Under the pieces are notes generated by a model that ran no database searches, had not been told where the DNA came from, and was given only the letters and a program-made list of their open reading frames with translations. The translations under genes and the position numbers were made by a program. This document shows, piece by piece, positions 1 through 12,978 of a stretch of DNA of 64,000 nt. Each line of letters opens with the position of its first letter. Position 1 is the stretch's first letter. This stretch comes from Arenicola marina (Eukaryota; Annelida; Polychaeta; Arenicolidae), in the NCBI GenBank assembly GCA_964019135.1, contig OZ025261.1, positions 35,578,820 through 35,642,819 of the forward strand. Direction: 5' to 3'.

Positions 1-2181
1 TTGGTATAGCGATCGCCAAGAAATCTACAAAAAGAAGAAACAAGAAATGTGACACCCACAAAGTTGACCATTTCATTTATAAAATTTGTATTCGTATTGA
101 TAGCGTCATATGCAATACAGTTTCACCGAATTTCCGTGACGTCGACACATTCACTCGTATCCAATGGTCACCGTAATCCCTACCTTATATCGTCGCTGAT
201 CTGCTCGCCAACCTACTACATGTACAAACAACTACTTAGTTCTTCTAATAGTAGAAGAAAATACTTTTCCACTTGTTTTCGCACCTACTAATTTAAATTC
301 TGAGAGGTGACGTCAAAGAGGAATACAATCTCATGTGCTTTTCCATTTAGATTCTCTCTGCTCATTGGCCCAAACTCAACGAAAAGCACTCAATCATGCG
401 AACAAGACACGCCCTAGACAACCGATGTCTACGCACTCCATCAAAGCTCACCTGTCAATTTGTGACATCATGAGGGGAATTTCGAAATAATGCTCAGATG
501 CAATAGTACGACAGAAAAAGGTTCGATTTTCAGAACAGGGATCCAAATCGTTACCTCCCCCATAAATCGATAGTTAATTACGTTCAACGACACGGAAAAA
601 AAGAATATCACAAAGCAATATTAATGGAAGTATACATGTACCAGTAACCTATACCTTAAGCATTTGTTTCTTCGCTCCCTAACCACAAATTGTGAACGAA
701 AGAAACCTGTATCTTGATGGACGGTCATAACCCATTAAGGGAGGGGGTGGGTATCTTACTTTGGTTTTTTCGTGTCAATCCAACGACTTGGCTCTGAGTC
801 TTTGAAGCGATGGATTGCCAATCACGCCAGGCGTTCATTGAGCCCAGCGACTCCTGAGTTGGAAGAAATTATGTGCTCACTTAACATTAAATAGCTTGGA
901 TAAAGACTTCGAGACATCATTTAATTAGGTGCATCTTTTTCACTATTGATATCACTATTGCACATTCTAATGTTGGGATTAAACACTAACTTTGCTGAGT
1001 TTTTTTTTTATTCCCTTGTTCTGTGAATAGAAGTTATTGCATGTATACTAGTATTAATACCTAAAAAAAGCTCTTTTTTGGTGATGAATGACTAATACTT
1101 TGTTATGAATACACAATTGTTGAAAAAGTTCTAGTATAAATTTATAGTTTAAACTAAAGAAATCTATTTCAGAACCCTTGCAAGTGATCATGGGAGTATT
1201 CTGACTTAATTACCATGTCAAACTTCACCAGAACTGGCCGCTCACACATCGATGTTCCACCTGCAAATAACCACAGATCGATATAGAATAAATCCCTCTT
1301 ATGGTACCAAATTATAGTCAATAAGAATGAAAACATTTGGGACATGTTAAGCATATAACACTAAAGGTGTATAGCATGCTATACACTATCATGAGTTTTT
1401 ACATGCATAAACCATAAACATGTTATGATACTTCATGACCCGTCAACTTACCTGTAAGCCACTCTGTATTTCCTGTCCAGATAAGCACATTAAGATTCAG
1501 GGTGACTACTGTCACAATCAATAGAGTAATTATCAATGTCCAAGAACGTGTTTGTGTAAACTCCCTCATGGCTGCAGTAACTTCATTCCTTCATGAAATA
1601 ATTGGAACAGCCTCACTCCTTCTTTCAGGACTTCATTGGAGCAACACAATATTTTTCTTGTCCGCCTCTGCAATGGCAAATGGTTGACAGTTTCTACTTT
1701 TTGCGGTAATACTTTGGTCATCTTATACATATACATACCTTTGGCAATTATATAGTTATATTTTATTATATAGTTGCATTTTATTATAGTTATACAATCA
1801 TAGGTTTGATATTGTTAAAATAATTTATTTCCCTCAGTGATTTTCAGAGGGATCGCAGCAAATTCAGGTACAAATATGGGCTGAAATGTCATGCATACTC
1901 ATTGCAGCAAAAGCCACAGTCGATTCCTGACTGGGATCTGAGGAATTTAGCATTCTTTAATCATAGCCATGGATTTATGGCTAGTTGTGCCCCTAGAGAA
2001 GCTGGCTTGCCTGGGGGCACTAGCCCCATTGTGCAATGTCAAGTTTCATATAATTAAACTGGTTTTGTATTGCTTACCCACCTGAGTAACTTTCAGAGTG
2101 ATCGGGCAAATATTGGTCGAAACCCCACTCTACAGCATTTAGCATTTATTAATTTTATGTAAGTCAGCCCTGAATAAAAGG
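1..2181. other. Intergenic, no gene seen
   Basis: AT-rich sequence with only short chance frames. A perfect CRE (TGACGTCA) occurs at about 308. The phrases cagcccatt / cactagccccattgtg and small repeats suggest old transposon debris, but nothing could be assigned. Confidence 0.6.
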
Positions 2182-2700
2182 GGTGTATAGACAAGATGGC
2201 TATACTACCAGAACGGTGTGTTAGGATAGGTGGGGTAGGAGTCTATGGGTGTAGGGAGGGACTGTTAGGGGAGGGGGGGGGGGGGGGGGGAGTTTTATAG
2301 GCGTGGGGAGGGACTGTTGTGGGGGAGCTAGGAAGGATGCATGAAGCTAGCTAGTCCAGCCACACTAGCCTCCGTGTAGCCACGGAGGTGCGCGACACGT
2401 TGGGAGTGGACCGCATTTAATTTGTTGAACTAGAAGCTAGCAGGCTGGTCAATTGACAGGCTATATGCATAATGGGGGTTAAGGTACGGGAGGCTCTCAC
2501 TGGGGTCAGGTGTGAAACAGATTAATTGATATTCTTTGATAACAACAAAACTGAAAAAGATGTTTCAATGCAATATTTTATTTTTACAAGTCACACCTCT
2601 CTGGGATCTGATGATTCTAATTCCAAGCTCTCCCCCTATACTAAGGGGTGGGGAGACCATTCGGCCACTCTGGTAGTACGGCCATTCTGTCTATAGACCA
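2182..2700. mobile_element. TIR DNA element (MITE), about 520 bp
   Basis: The left end (ggtgtatagacaagatggct, then atactaccagaac) is the imperfect reverse complement of the right end (gttctgg-like actctggtagtacggcc, then attctgtctatagacc). The interior holds a poly-G tract (2270-2290) and no coding sequence. A truncated relative lies at 38660-38862. Superfamily not determined. Confidence 0.7.
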
Positions 2701-3345
2701 TAAAAGGTACCGAATAAAACAGCAAACACTTCCACTTCCAGAAGCTGCATCCATGTAGACACTGGTACAGGTTTTGGGACACAATTAAACCATAGGCATA
2801 GCCAAGTTTATCCTATTCCTACCCCGTTTGATGGCAAACCGTCCATCCATATTCTATCCTCTATTCTGGTAACCTGATAACTTATATATTATACCTACGA
2901 GCTCTATCGCTCTATCAACACTGATCTGCTGATCAATCCATATTGACAGAGGTAAAAGGGTAAAACACGTCCCGCCGCTGATAATACAACGGTTGCAAAG
3001 TGGTTGAAATTAAATAACGAAATCTATATAAAGAAAGCTTCTATTTTACCGAAGAACCTCGTTTAAATTGAGTTCTTTATTGCAGTAGAAAAACACGTTA
3101 GACAACAGATCCACCAGATATCTTGGCGACAGCCCACTAGCCACTGGCCAAGGTTACACATGACGCCATCACATGCCGACGAAAACAGTGTACAGCCATA
3201 AACTGAGGCCGTGATGACGTGATCCACGACAGGCTATGTCCGTATCTGAAGCTGCAAAGCCGAAAATAACTGCCCCCACCCCCTCCTCTCGACCCGCCAC
3301 CCACATCTTTCGTCCCCACCACCGGCCCCCAAACTTTCGCGCGTC

Positions 3346-6300
3346 CCATACATCGCGCGGCCCTATCAGGGGGGTATATACGTCGCTCGGCCCTATACGT
3401 CGCGCGGCCCTTAGGTGAGCATATACGTCGCACGGCCCTCAGGTGGGTATATACGTCGCGCGGCCCTTAGGTGGGTATATACGTCGCGCGGCCCTTAGGT
3501 GGGTATATACGTCGCACGGCCCTCAGGTAGGTATATACGTCGCACAGCCCTCAGGTGGGTATATACGTCGCGCGGCCCTTAGGTGGGTATATACGTCGCG
3601 CGGCCCTTAGGTGGGTATATACGTCGCGCGGCCCTTAGGTGGGTATATACGTCGCGGCACGGCCCTTAGGTGGGCATAGACGTCGCGCGGCCCTCAAGTG
3701 GGTATATACGACGCACACCCCTCAGGTGGGTATATACGTCGCGCGGCCCTTAGGTGGGTATATACGTCGCACGGCCCTCAGGTGGGTATATACGTCGCGC
3801 GGCCCTTAGGTGGGTATATACGTCGCGCGGCCCTTAGGTGGGTATATACGTCGCGGTACGGCCCTTAGGTGGGTATATACGTCGCACGGCCCTCAGGTGG
3901 GTATATACGTCGCGCGGCCTTTAGGTGGGTATATACGTCGCGGCACGGCCCTTAGGTGGGTATATACGTCGCGCGGCCCTTAGGTGGGTATATACGTCGC
4001 GCGGCCCTTAGGTGAGTATATACGTCGCGCGGCCCTTAGGTGGGTATATGCGTCGCGCGGCCCTTAGGTGGGTATATACGTCGCGCGGCCCTTAGGTGGG
4101 TATATACGTCGCGGCACGGCCCTTAGGTGGGTATATGCGTCGCGCGGCCCTTAGGTGGGTATATACGTCGCGCGGCCCTTAGGTGGGTATATACGTCGCG
4201 GCACGGCCCTTAGGTGGGTATATACGTCGCGGCACGGCCCTTAGGTGGGTATATACGTCGCGCGGCCATTAGGTGGGTATATACGTCGCGCGGCCATTAG
4301 GTGGGTATATACGTCGCGGGACGGCCCTTAGGTGGGTATATACGTCGCGCGGCCCTTAGGTGGGTATGTACGTCGCCGCACGGCCCTTAGGTGGGTATAT
4401 ACGTCGCGCGGCCCTTAGGTGGGTATATACGTCGCACGGCCCTCAGGTGGGTATATACGTCGCGCGGCCCTTAGGTGGGTATATACGTCGCGGCACGGCC
4501 CTTAGGTGGGTATATACGTCGCGCGGCCCTTAGGTGTGTATATACGTCGCGCGGCCCTTAGGTGGTTATATATACGTCGCGGCACGGCCATTAGGTTGGT
4601 ATATACGTCGCGCGGCCCTTAGGTGGGTATATACGTCGCGGCACGGCCCTTAGGTGGATATATATGTCGCGGCACGGCCCTTAGGTGGGTATATACGTCG
4701 CGGCACGGCCCTTAGGTGGGTATATACGTCGCGCGGCCCTTAGGTGGGTGTATTCGTCGCGCGGCCCTTAGGTGGGTATATACGTCGCGGCACGGCCCTT
4801 AGGTGGATATATATGTCGCGGCACGGCCCTTAGGTGGGTATATACGTCGCGGCACGGCCCTTAGGTGGGTGTATTCGTCGCGCGGCCCTTAGGTGGGTAT
4901 ATACGTCGCGGCACGGCCCTTAGGTGGGTATATACGTCGCGGCACGGCCCTTAGGTGGGTATATACGTCGCGCGGCCCTTAGGTGGGTGTATTCGTCGCG
5001 CGGCCCTTAGGTGGGTATATACGTCGCGGCACGGCCCTTAGGTGGGTATATACGTCGCGCGGCCCTTAGGTGGGTATATACGTCGCGCGGCCCTTAGGTG
5101 GGTATATACGTCGCGCGGCCCTTAGGTGGGAATATACGTCGCGGTACGGCCCTTAGTGGGTATATACGTCGCGCGGCCCTTAGGTGGGTATATACGTCGC
5201 GCGGCCCTTAGGTGAGTATATACGTCGCGCGGCCCTTAGGTGGGTATATACGTCGCGCGGCCCTTAGGTGGGTATATACGTCGCGGCACGGCCCTTAGGT
5301 GGGTATATACGTCGCGGCACGGCCCTTAGCTGGGTATATACGTCGCGCGGCCCTTAGGTGGGTATATACGTCGCGCGGCCCTTAGGTGGGGATATACGTC
5401 GCGGTACGGCCCTTAGTGGGTATATACGTCGCACGGCCCTCAGGTGGGTATATTCGTCGCAGCACGGCCCTTAGGTGGGTATATACGTCGCGGCACGGCC
5501 CTTAGGTGGGTATAGACGTCGCGGCACGGCCCTTAGGTGGGTATATACGTCGCGGCACGGCCCTTAGGTGGGTATATACGTCGCGCGGCATTTAGGTGGG
5601 TATATACGTCGCGCGGCCATTAGGTGAGTATATACGTCGCGGCACGGCCCTTAGGTGGGTATATACGTCGCGCGGCCCTTAGGTGGGTATATACGTCGCG
5701 CGGCCCTTAGGTGGGTATATACGTCGCGGCACGGCCATTAGGTTGGTATATACGTCGCGGCACGGCCCTTAGGTGGATATATATGTCGCGGCACGGCCCT
5801 TAGGTGGGTATATACGTCGCGGCACGGCCCTTAGGTGGGTATATACGTCGCGCGGCCCTTAGGTGGGTGTATTCGTCGCGCGGCCCTTAGGTGAGTATAT
5901 ACGTCGCGGCACGGCCCTTAGGTGGGTATATACGTCGCGCGGCCCTTAGGTGGGTATATACGTCGCGCGGCCCTTAGGTGGGTATATACGTCGCGGCTCG
6001 GCCCTTAGGTGGGTATATACGTCGCGGCACGGCCCTTAGGTGGGTATATACGTCGCGCGGCCCTTAGGTGGGTATATACGTCGCGCGGCCCTTAGGTGGG
6101 TATATACGTCGCGGCACGGCCCTAAGGTGGGTATATACGTCGCGCGGCCCTTAGGTGGGTATATACGTCGCACGGCCCTTAGGTGGGTATATACGTCGCG
6201 CGGCCCTTAGGTGGGTATATACGTCGCGGCACGGCCCTAAGGTGGGTATATACGTCGCGCGGCCCTTAGGTGGGTATATACGTCGCACGGCCCTTAGGTG

Positions 6301-7735
6301 GGTATATACGTCGCGCGGCCCTTAGGTGGGTATATACGTCGCGCGGCCCTTATGTGGGTATATACGTCGCGCGGCCCTTAGGTGGGGATATACGTCGCGG
6401 TACGGCCCTTAGTGGGTATATACGTCGCACGGCCCTCAGGTGGGTATATACGTCGCAGCACGGCCCTTAGGTGGGTATATACGTCGCGGCACGGCCCTTA
6501 GGTGGGTATATACGTCGCGGCACGGCCCTTAGGTGGGTATATACGTCGCGCGGCATTTAGGTGGGTATATACGTCGCGCGGCCCTTAGGTGGGTATATAC
6601 GTCGCGGCACGGCCCTTAGGTGGGTATATACGTCGCGCGGCCCTTAAGTGGGTATATACGTCGCGCGGCCCTTAGGTGGGTATATACGTCGCGGCACGGC
6701 CATTAGGTTGGTATATACGTCGCGCGGCCCTTAGGTGGGTATATACGTCGCGGCACGGCCCTTAGGTGGATATATATGTCGCGGCACGGCCCTTAGGTGG
6801 GTATATACGTCGCGGCACGGCCCTTAGGTGGGTATATACGTCGCGCGGCCCTTAGGTGGGTGTATTCGTCGCGCGGCCCTTAGGTGGGTATATACGTCGC
6901 GGCACGGCCCTTAGGTGGGTATATACGTCGCGCGGCCCTTAGGTGGGTATATACGTCGCGGCACGGCCCTTAGGTGGGTATATACGTCGCGGCACGGCCC
7001 TTAGGTGGATATATATGTCGCGGAACGGCCCTTAGGTGGGTATATACGTCGCGGCACGGCCCTTAGGTGGGTATATACGTCGCGCGGCCCTTAGGTGGGT
7101 GTATTCGTCGCGCGGCCCTTAGGTGGGTATATACGTCGCGGCACGGCCCTTAGGTGGGTATATACGTCGCGCGGCCCTTAGGTGGGTATATACGTCGCGG
7201 CACGGCCCTTAGGTGGGTATATACATCGCGGCACGGCCCTTAAGTGGGTATATACGTCGCGCGGCCCTTAGGTGGGTATATACGTCGCGCGGCCCTTAGG
7301 TGGGTATATACGTCGCGGCACGGCCCTTAGGTGGGTATATACGTCGCGCGGCCCTTAGGTGGGTATATACGTCGCACGGCCCTTAGGTGGGTATATACGT
7401 CGCGCGGCCCTTAGGTGGGTATATACGTCGCGCGGCCCTTAGGTGGGTATATACGTCGCGCGGCCCTTAGGTGGGTATAGACGTCGCGCGGCCATATACG
7501 TCGCGGCACGGCCCTTAGGTAGGTATATACGTCGCGGCACGGCCCTTAGGTGGGTATATACGTCGCACGGCCCTTAAGTGGGTATATACGTCGCACGGCC
7601 CTTAGGTGGGGATATACGTCGCGCGGCCCTTAGGTGGGTATAGACGTCGCGCGGCCTTTAGGTGGATATATATGTCGCGCGGCCCTTAGGTGGGTATAGA
7701 CGTCGCGCGGCCCTTAGGTGGGTATATATGTCGCT
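3346..7735 (+). repeat. 4.4 kb minisatellite, 28/31 bp CpG-rich unit, about 150 copies
   Basis: The base unit is ggtgggtatatacgtcgc followed by gcggccctta (28 bp) or ggcacggccctta (31 bp). Both forms and rarer ones (gtgtattcgtcgcgcgg; ggatatatatgtcgcgg) recur in the same order at about 4.7, 4.85, 5.8, 6.8 and 7.0 kb, showing higher-order block duplication. No gene flanks it within 3 kb. The unit is CpG dense (acgtcgcgcgg) and alternates an AT-rich tatata core with GC-rich sequence. Confidence 0.96.
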
Positions 7736-7739
7736 AGCC

Positions 7740-8910
7740 CGCCTTGATATAATTATCGCCCAATTTAACAGACACATCATCACAACTAATAATCTTGTTA
7801 TTGTGACTGACCTGGTAATCAGACCTGATTCATGATAAGTCAGCTATGGTGAACCAATATTTCTCGAGCAATTTTACAACAAATGAGGTCATAATGAGAA
7901 ATTGCCACCGTTATAATTAGTTTTGCGAAATCGAACCCATGCTTGTAGAAGACGTTCGGCTATGATCACACGACACGTATGCATCACCCATAGCATGGGT
8001 GTGTCAAGGAGGGGGAGGGAGGGGGGGCATAGGGGGCACGCGCTCCCCCTTTCAGACCCTAAAGTATATCTGCGCCCCCCCCGAGGCGACAGCCGCGACG
8101 AATTGTCCAACTGGGGGGGGCATTATCCGAAGGGCGGTGTCAGGGGGGAGGGGTAGTTGCGGGGGGGGGGAGGGGTTGTCCGGGGGGGGGGTCTGGGGGG
8201 ATTGTCTGGAGTCATTGTCTGCAGAAATTGCCTGGGAGGAATGGTATGGGAAATTGTCTGGCGGTAACTATCTGGGAGAAAGTGTCTGTTGTCTGGGATG
8301 GAGTGCTCCTGGGGGGAGGGGGGGGGGTGGTCTGGGGGGATTGTCTGGGGGAATTGTCTGGGTGGAATGGTATGGGGAATTGTCTGGCGGCAATTATCTG
8401 GGAGGAATTGTCTGTTGTCTGGGATGGAGTTGTCCGGGGGATAAATGAAATTGTCTGGGGGCGACTTGTCCTGTCCTGGGGGGCAGGAGGGAATTGTCCG
8501 GGGGATATTGTCCGTGGGGAAATTATCTGAGGGGCATTGTCCGCAATGCGAAGTGTCCTGCTCCGATAAGGCACCCGGAGGCAAGATGCCCTCGCTAAGA
8601 CGAGGTATACCAGTCACAGTTTGGTGCCGCCCTCTAGTGAGCCATGGCGAAGTTAACCGATGAAGGGGTTGCCATTTACATGTAGTAGACTTCTAGTGAG
8701 CGTAACAATACTGCCACGTACGGTGCCACGCGAAGTTAAAAAGTCGCAGACAGGATACAGCCGCTGTTACCACCACATCCCGCCTTCATTGGTTGTTACA
8801 TATAGTTGCGTCCTGTAAAACATAGTAGTACACCATATCTTTGGTTTTGCTGTGTATCTATCCACTGTGCACAAGAAGCTCACGGTTGGGTTGGTGATCT
8901 ATAGTAGTGC
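7740..8910. repeat. Intergenic stretch with a G-rich degenerate array (about 8100-8560)
   Basis: Runs of 5-9 G alternate with attgtctggg or aattgtccgg in units of roughly 13-15 bp, with larger blocks repeated (compare 8225-8330 with 8365-8450). The G runs make G-quadruplex formation plausible on the plus strand. The flanks contain no gene I can support. Confidence 0.7.
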
Positions 8911-8962
8911 AGCCTGAAAATCAGACGTTAATGTCGTGACAGTCACGTCTGATTTTCAGGCT
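8911..8962. repeat. Hairpin: 18 bp perfect arms, 16 nt loop
   Basis: AGCCTGAAAATCAGACGT is followed after 16 nt by its exact reverse complement. The structure stands alone in a non-genic region; it may be the remnant of a DNA element end or a cruciform-prone site. Confidence 0.8.
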
Positions 8963-9269
8963 AATATTAGTGTTGAAAATCGATGTTGTGGCCACGACAG
9001 GAAATGCGTCACAGAGACGGTCGAAAGGGTAAAGTGGCGATTTTGTTGCTTTACTTATGTCCCCTTTGTAGTATGTGTAGTTTGAGTTGTATTGCTCACT
9101 GTCCGGCCCGGCATCGTTTTAGACTTGCTCGCTGGTCCCGCTGCCAGGGAGTGGCCTGAGTTGTAGTCCGGCTACATAAGAGCTGGTGTCGACGTGTGTC
9201 TGAGGGATCTAATAGACCGTTCCAGATACCCCAGGCGACATCTATGGTAAAAATTATACACTGCGTGTT

Positions 9270-10016
9270 AAGCCGAGTACACACCTAAAACGTTTTCGAA
9301 ACTTTGTTTCCAAAACTTTGTGCCCGAAACCGACCCGTACACATCTAAAAGTTTCTGCGACACAAAGTTTCCGAAACGTTTCTTGAGTTGTATTTAGCTT
9401 TTTTTTAAGTTGTAAGTCCACTTACCGGATTTCTGCGACACATTGTATCAGCATTTTTATTTAGGTCACTTCTTTGGCCAATGGACATTAGCATCAAATG
9501 GCTGACAATCGCGGACCAGTCGCTGCCTGCGGAGCTGCTGTTGTTTATTGAATATGCGACGAAGGCGGCGACGACTACGTACATCGTCAAACATGGGTCC
9601 GTGAGTGGATTCGTGATCGTCCTCAGCAAGGGGCATATACAAAACTTCTGGAAGAGCTACTGCTCAACCACTCCTCAACCGATTCATCAATCCACTTAAA
9701 TGTCAGACGTCGCATCGGCAACCCCATAACATTGCGTCTCTGAATTCATTTTCACGTTGCAGGATGGTGTTAGTCTGCGTATTAATCTGGTGTTGTCACG
9801 TGATCCCACTCGCTGCCACGTGACAGTGAGTAGAGTACTCATTGGTTGTAAGCTGAATACTAATGATGTGGAAACTTTGTTTCCCAAATTCAAACATGCC
9901 AGAACTTCGGGAACAATGTTTCGAACACAAAGTTTCGGGAACATCCGGGTACACACCAGCGTGTTTCGGCGGAAACAAAGTTTCGGAAACTTTATTAAGT
10001 GTGTACTGGGCTTTAC
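9270..10016. mobile_element. TIR DNA element (MITE), about 745 bp
   Basis: The left end (aagccgagtacacacc, then taaaacgttttcgaaac) mirrors the right end (gaaactttattaagtg, then tgtactgggctttac). Sub-terminal motifs of the type gtttcggaaactttgtttcc are scattered in both orientations inside, as in binding-site arrays of non-autonomous elements. A TA or TTA target duplication is possible, but its borders are uncertain. No transposase frame. Confidence 0.72.
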
Positions 10017-11480
10017 GGGTTAGAAAGCAGATTATCGCATGCGTTTAGCATGCATACATATGAAGTTAGTTCAGGTGCCCGGCTTTAACGTTTCTTTTGC
10101 TCGATATGCAACTTTCAGTTTAACTGTCTTATCAGTATATATGTTCGGCTCTCCTTTCGACATTCCTGGTTGCTACGTAACAAGGCCACTTCAGTGCACT
10201 CGGATTCGTATTGGAAAGACAGTGCATACCGGTCCATATAATCGCTTTATAACAAGTTATAATCGGTACCCATCTGGTACCAAGTAAGTGATGTATTCTG
10301 TACCACATACATTCCTGAATCAGATTTGTAATCTAGACAAAATGGACGCCAGAAGTATAATTATTTTCGCACTGAAGAACAGCAGCAAACCGAGAATATG
10401 GCCGCTTTCCTGCCACGCGCAGCGTTGTGACAGTCATTACGTTCGCCGGTTGGCGTTTATATCAGCTGTTTTCTTTGCTTTTATGCCCCCGTTCTTAAAA
10501 TGGTATTATTTGATAGTCAAGATATTTATCTGTACAAAGTGGGTTTTTGTTTTTTTGTTCACCTATGATAAACTGTTGAAAATTATGCAGCTATAAGTCC
10601 GTACTCACCTTTTGCATGTTATGCAGCACAGAGCGAGCCAGAGCTACCCGAAACACGCGCCTGCCAGAATTTCCCCTGGAACGGTCTGTTGTGAGAGTCG
10701 GTGGTGACGGACGCAGAAATAAAAAGACCAGTGTGGTCAATGGTACCGAACTTCTTTAGTTTTATTCGCTCGAGCCACGATACCACTACAATTATTTGCG
10801 ACTTCACGTCTTTAGAATCATGAAAGAGAATGCAAAGGAGGTGAGATTTCTAATTCCGTCATGGCTTTGGCATTCCATGCGATACAACATCGGTCCGACC
10901 ATGTGCTTTCATGATGTGAAATTCAACAAGCGGGAGGTGCTATACATTTAATACTAGCTTCCTGGTTGGCCTAAACATGTACACGGCCTAGCTGAAAACA
11001 CCGTTTTTCTATATGAACAAACAAGTATAAGGCCCCAGCTCTGGACGATACAAACGGCCGACTTGAGTGATGTAGACATTTTGATGTGGACGTCAACAGC
11101 GGTCGCGGTTGACCAATTCCGGGATGCACAGAAACGGCATGCAGCGCGACCACTTGGCGTATGTACAAGACTGCAACGAGGAAGTTTTAAGGCGCCAGCC
11201 AGCCAGCCGCGTTGAGGTAAAGGTACTTATATATGTATATATACGCCAAGGCGGACCCGAGCCCTGTATCACTGCCGTGGCGCCATAGGCAGGTTGTCGC
11301 TCTCGCAGCGACCGATAGAGTTAAAGAGTATAACAAAGACACCAAGGATAATAAAGATCACAAGTGGCATGTCACGTCGGGATCAATTCCAGGTATACGT
11401 CCTACCAACCAAAGGAATGGCTGTAGATGCTGGACTTTAGTCAATCATTCAAATACTGTTGCCATCAGACGGCTACACAC
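10017..11480. other. Intergenic, no gene seen
   Basis: This stretch between the 745 bp MITE and the candidate promoter of the FYB-like gene has no long frame, array or element end. A tata-rich run lies at about 11225-11245. Confidence 0.5.
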
Positions 11481-11483
11481 CAC

Positions 11484-11516
11484 TGACGTCATATATATGT
11501 ACACATGTATATAAAG
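11484..11516 (+). promoter_or_regulatory. Candidate core promoter: CRE plus TATA box
   Basis: A perfect CRE palindrome TGACGTCA (11484-11491) lies just upstream of TATATAAAG (11508-11516). It is about 560 bp before the ATG of the FYB-like gene, in the right orientation, implying a 5' leader of about 540 nt that may be spliced. No transcript evidence is available, and TATA-like strings are common in this AT-rich stretch. Confidence 0.35.
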
Positions 11517-12078
11517 TGCAGTGACGGACCCGTGCGGCCCCAGCGGGTAGTCAAGATACACCTATCGCGTCTCAAGTGGCTCGACTGGCCGTGTGCGTGC
11601 TCGCCAGAGAGAAGGAAGTAGTTGCGCAAGGGTCCGGACGGGAGCAATGTGCTGTATGCGTTCATAGGTTGTGTCGACAGGTGAACACTTGACTTACTGC
11701 GCAACGCTCGGGGAGATACTACAGTTACTGAACAGGCGAGCTACCATCATATGGCCGTTATTGGATTATTGTGTCAAAGCCATTGTTTAGCCATATATGT
11801 GGAGATGGTATAATGCCTTAAAGTGTTTATCTGTTGCGGAGAATTGCGCCGAAAGACGACGATAAGGGAGGGATGTGCTGACGCGGCCGTGACCAGGAAG
11901 CCGAAGTACGTGCGTGGCCGTCTGGCCTCTGGGATACACGTAATATGGGATACTGATTGCGGTCTGTTAGGGTCTCATGCCTGTTCTCCCCTTTGGGACA
12001 CGTTACCGTAACCGTTGGATATATTCGGCCCTATATTGAGAAACATTAGCGCTACTGCGTGGCTGCCCACCAGACAAC

Positions 12079-12978
12079 ATGGATATGGACGATATCTATG
12101 ACAATCCCATGGAGATGGAAAAGCCGTTGACTCTCAAAGAAAAGATGAAGATGTTTGAGAAATCCGGTCCGTTTCGTCTAAACCCCAACGCGGCACCTGC
12201 CGTCGCGCCTAAGCCCGGTATTAATGGCGTCCCGTCACAGCAAGCTTCCGTGCGACCCAAGGGCAAAGCCCCACCCGGGGCAGTGTCGGTGTTTCCGGGC
12301 GAAAACACCCCGCGTTCCCCGCTCAGTCCAGTGGCGGCACGAAAGCAGTTTAACAAGGAACTGCCTCCGAAGCGAAGCGCCACGGCGAAGCCGCAAGTCC
12401 GAAGTCCACCGAACAGCCCAGGGTTCGGCAACGGCGCATCGCCAACGAGCCTTAGGAATAGCAGAGAGTCGATCTTCCCGCCGACGAAAAGCGATTCTGT
12501 GGACAGCTCCGGAGAGAAGCCGCTTGCCGTGCTGACAGGACCCAGTGGCTGTAGGTACCGCACCAAGCCGCTGGGGCCGGCCAGCGGGCCCGCCCCACCC
12601 AAGCCGGGGAAGCTACCGGAAAGCGTGGATCTGGCCGAGTTCACGGGGGCAGGGCCGGACGATGATGAGATATATGACGACATTGACCCTGGCGGTCGAC
12701 CTTTCTCGACGGTGTCGTTGATTCCTGTCATGACGGAGGAGGACGAGACCAAACATCCGCTGCCCCCTCGAGGTAACCGCTCGGGGGCGGGTCTACCGCC
12801 CCCTATCGCCATCACCTCCGCCAAGGATGAGATGCCTCGGCCACCGTCTGAGTTATATGATGACGTGGAAGGGCTGTCGGCGCTGCAAGCGCCCGTTCCC
12901 GCCCGCTCGCCGTCGTCACGCGCCGCCAGCACCGGCGGTGACGTATACGAGTGTGTGGATGACGTCATACAGAAGTGA
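12079..12978 (+). CDS. FYB/PRAM1-like tyrosine-motif adaptor protein, single exon, 299 aa
   Basis: FYB1 (ADAP), FYB2 and PRAM1 are scaffold proteins that link Src-kinase signalling to integrin and actin control in blood cells. The protein is low-complexity and proline/serine rich. Residues 163-188 read KPLGP, then PAPPKPGKLP and VDLAEF, matching the family signature PLGP-PPPKP-RPP-V(D/N)L-F (recalled from human FYB1/FYB2/PRAM1). Acidic tyrosine motifs that suit SH2 docking follow: Y199 (DDEIYDDI), Y260 (ELYDDV) and Y290 (DVYECV). Y7 (DDIYDNP) lies at the N terminus beside a short basic helix-like stretch (LKEKMKMFEKSGPF, 19-32). An in-frame TGA 42 nt upstream fixes the ATG as first. The helically extended SH3 domains of FYB1 are absent and the frame closes in TGA, so it is either a short relative or the 5' part of an alternatively spliced gene. 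Confidence 0.72.
   Translation: MDMDDIYDNPMEMEKPLTLKEKMKMFEKSGPFRLNPNAAPAVAPKPGINGVPSQQASVRPKGKAPPGAVSVFPGENTPRSPLSPVAARKQFNKELPPKRSATAKPQVRSPPNSPGFGNGASPTSLRNSRESIFPPTKSDSVDSSGEKPLAVLTGPSGCRYRTKPLGPASGPAPPKPGKLPESVDLAEFTGAGPDDDEIYDDIDPGGRPFSTVSLIPVMTEEDETKHPLPPRGNRSGAGLPPPIAITSAKDEMPRPPSELYDDVEGLSALQAPVPARSPSSRAASTGGDVYECVDDVIQK

Noticed and set aside
3346-7735. CRISPR-like regular repeats
   Set aside because: Units are contiguous with no unique spacers, no cas genes are present and the context is eukaryotic. It is a minisatellite; the same holds for the other arrays here.
8123-8617. Proline-rich minus-strand frame of 164 codons
   Set aside because: Antisense of a G-run repeat; low complexity with no start or splice context.
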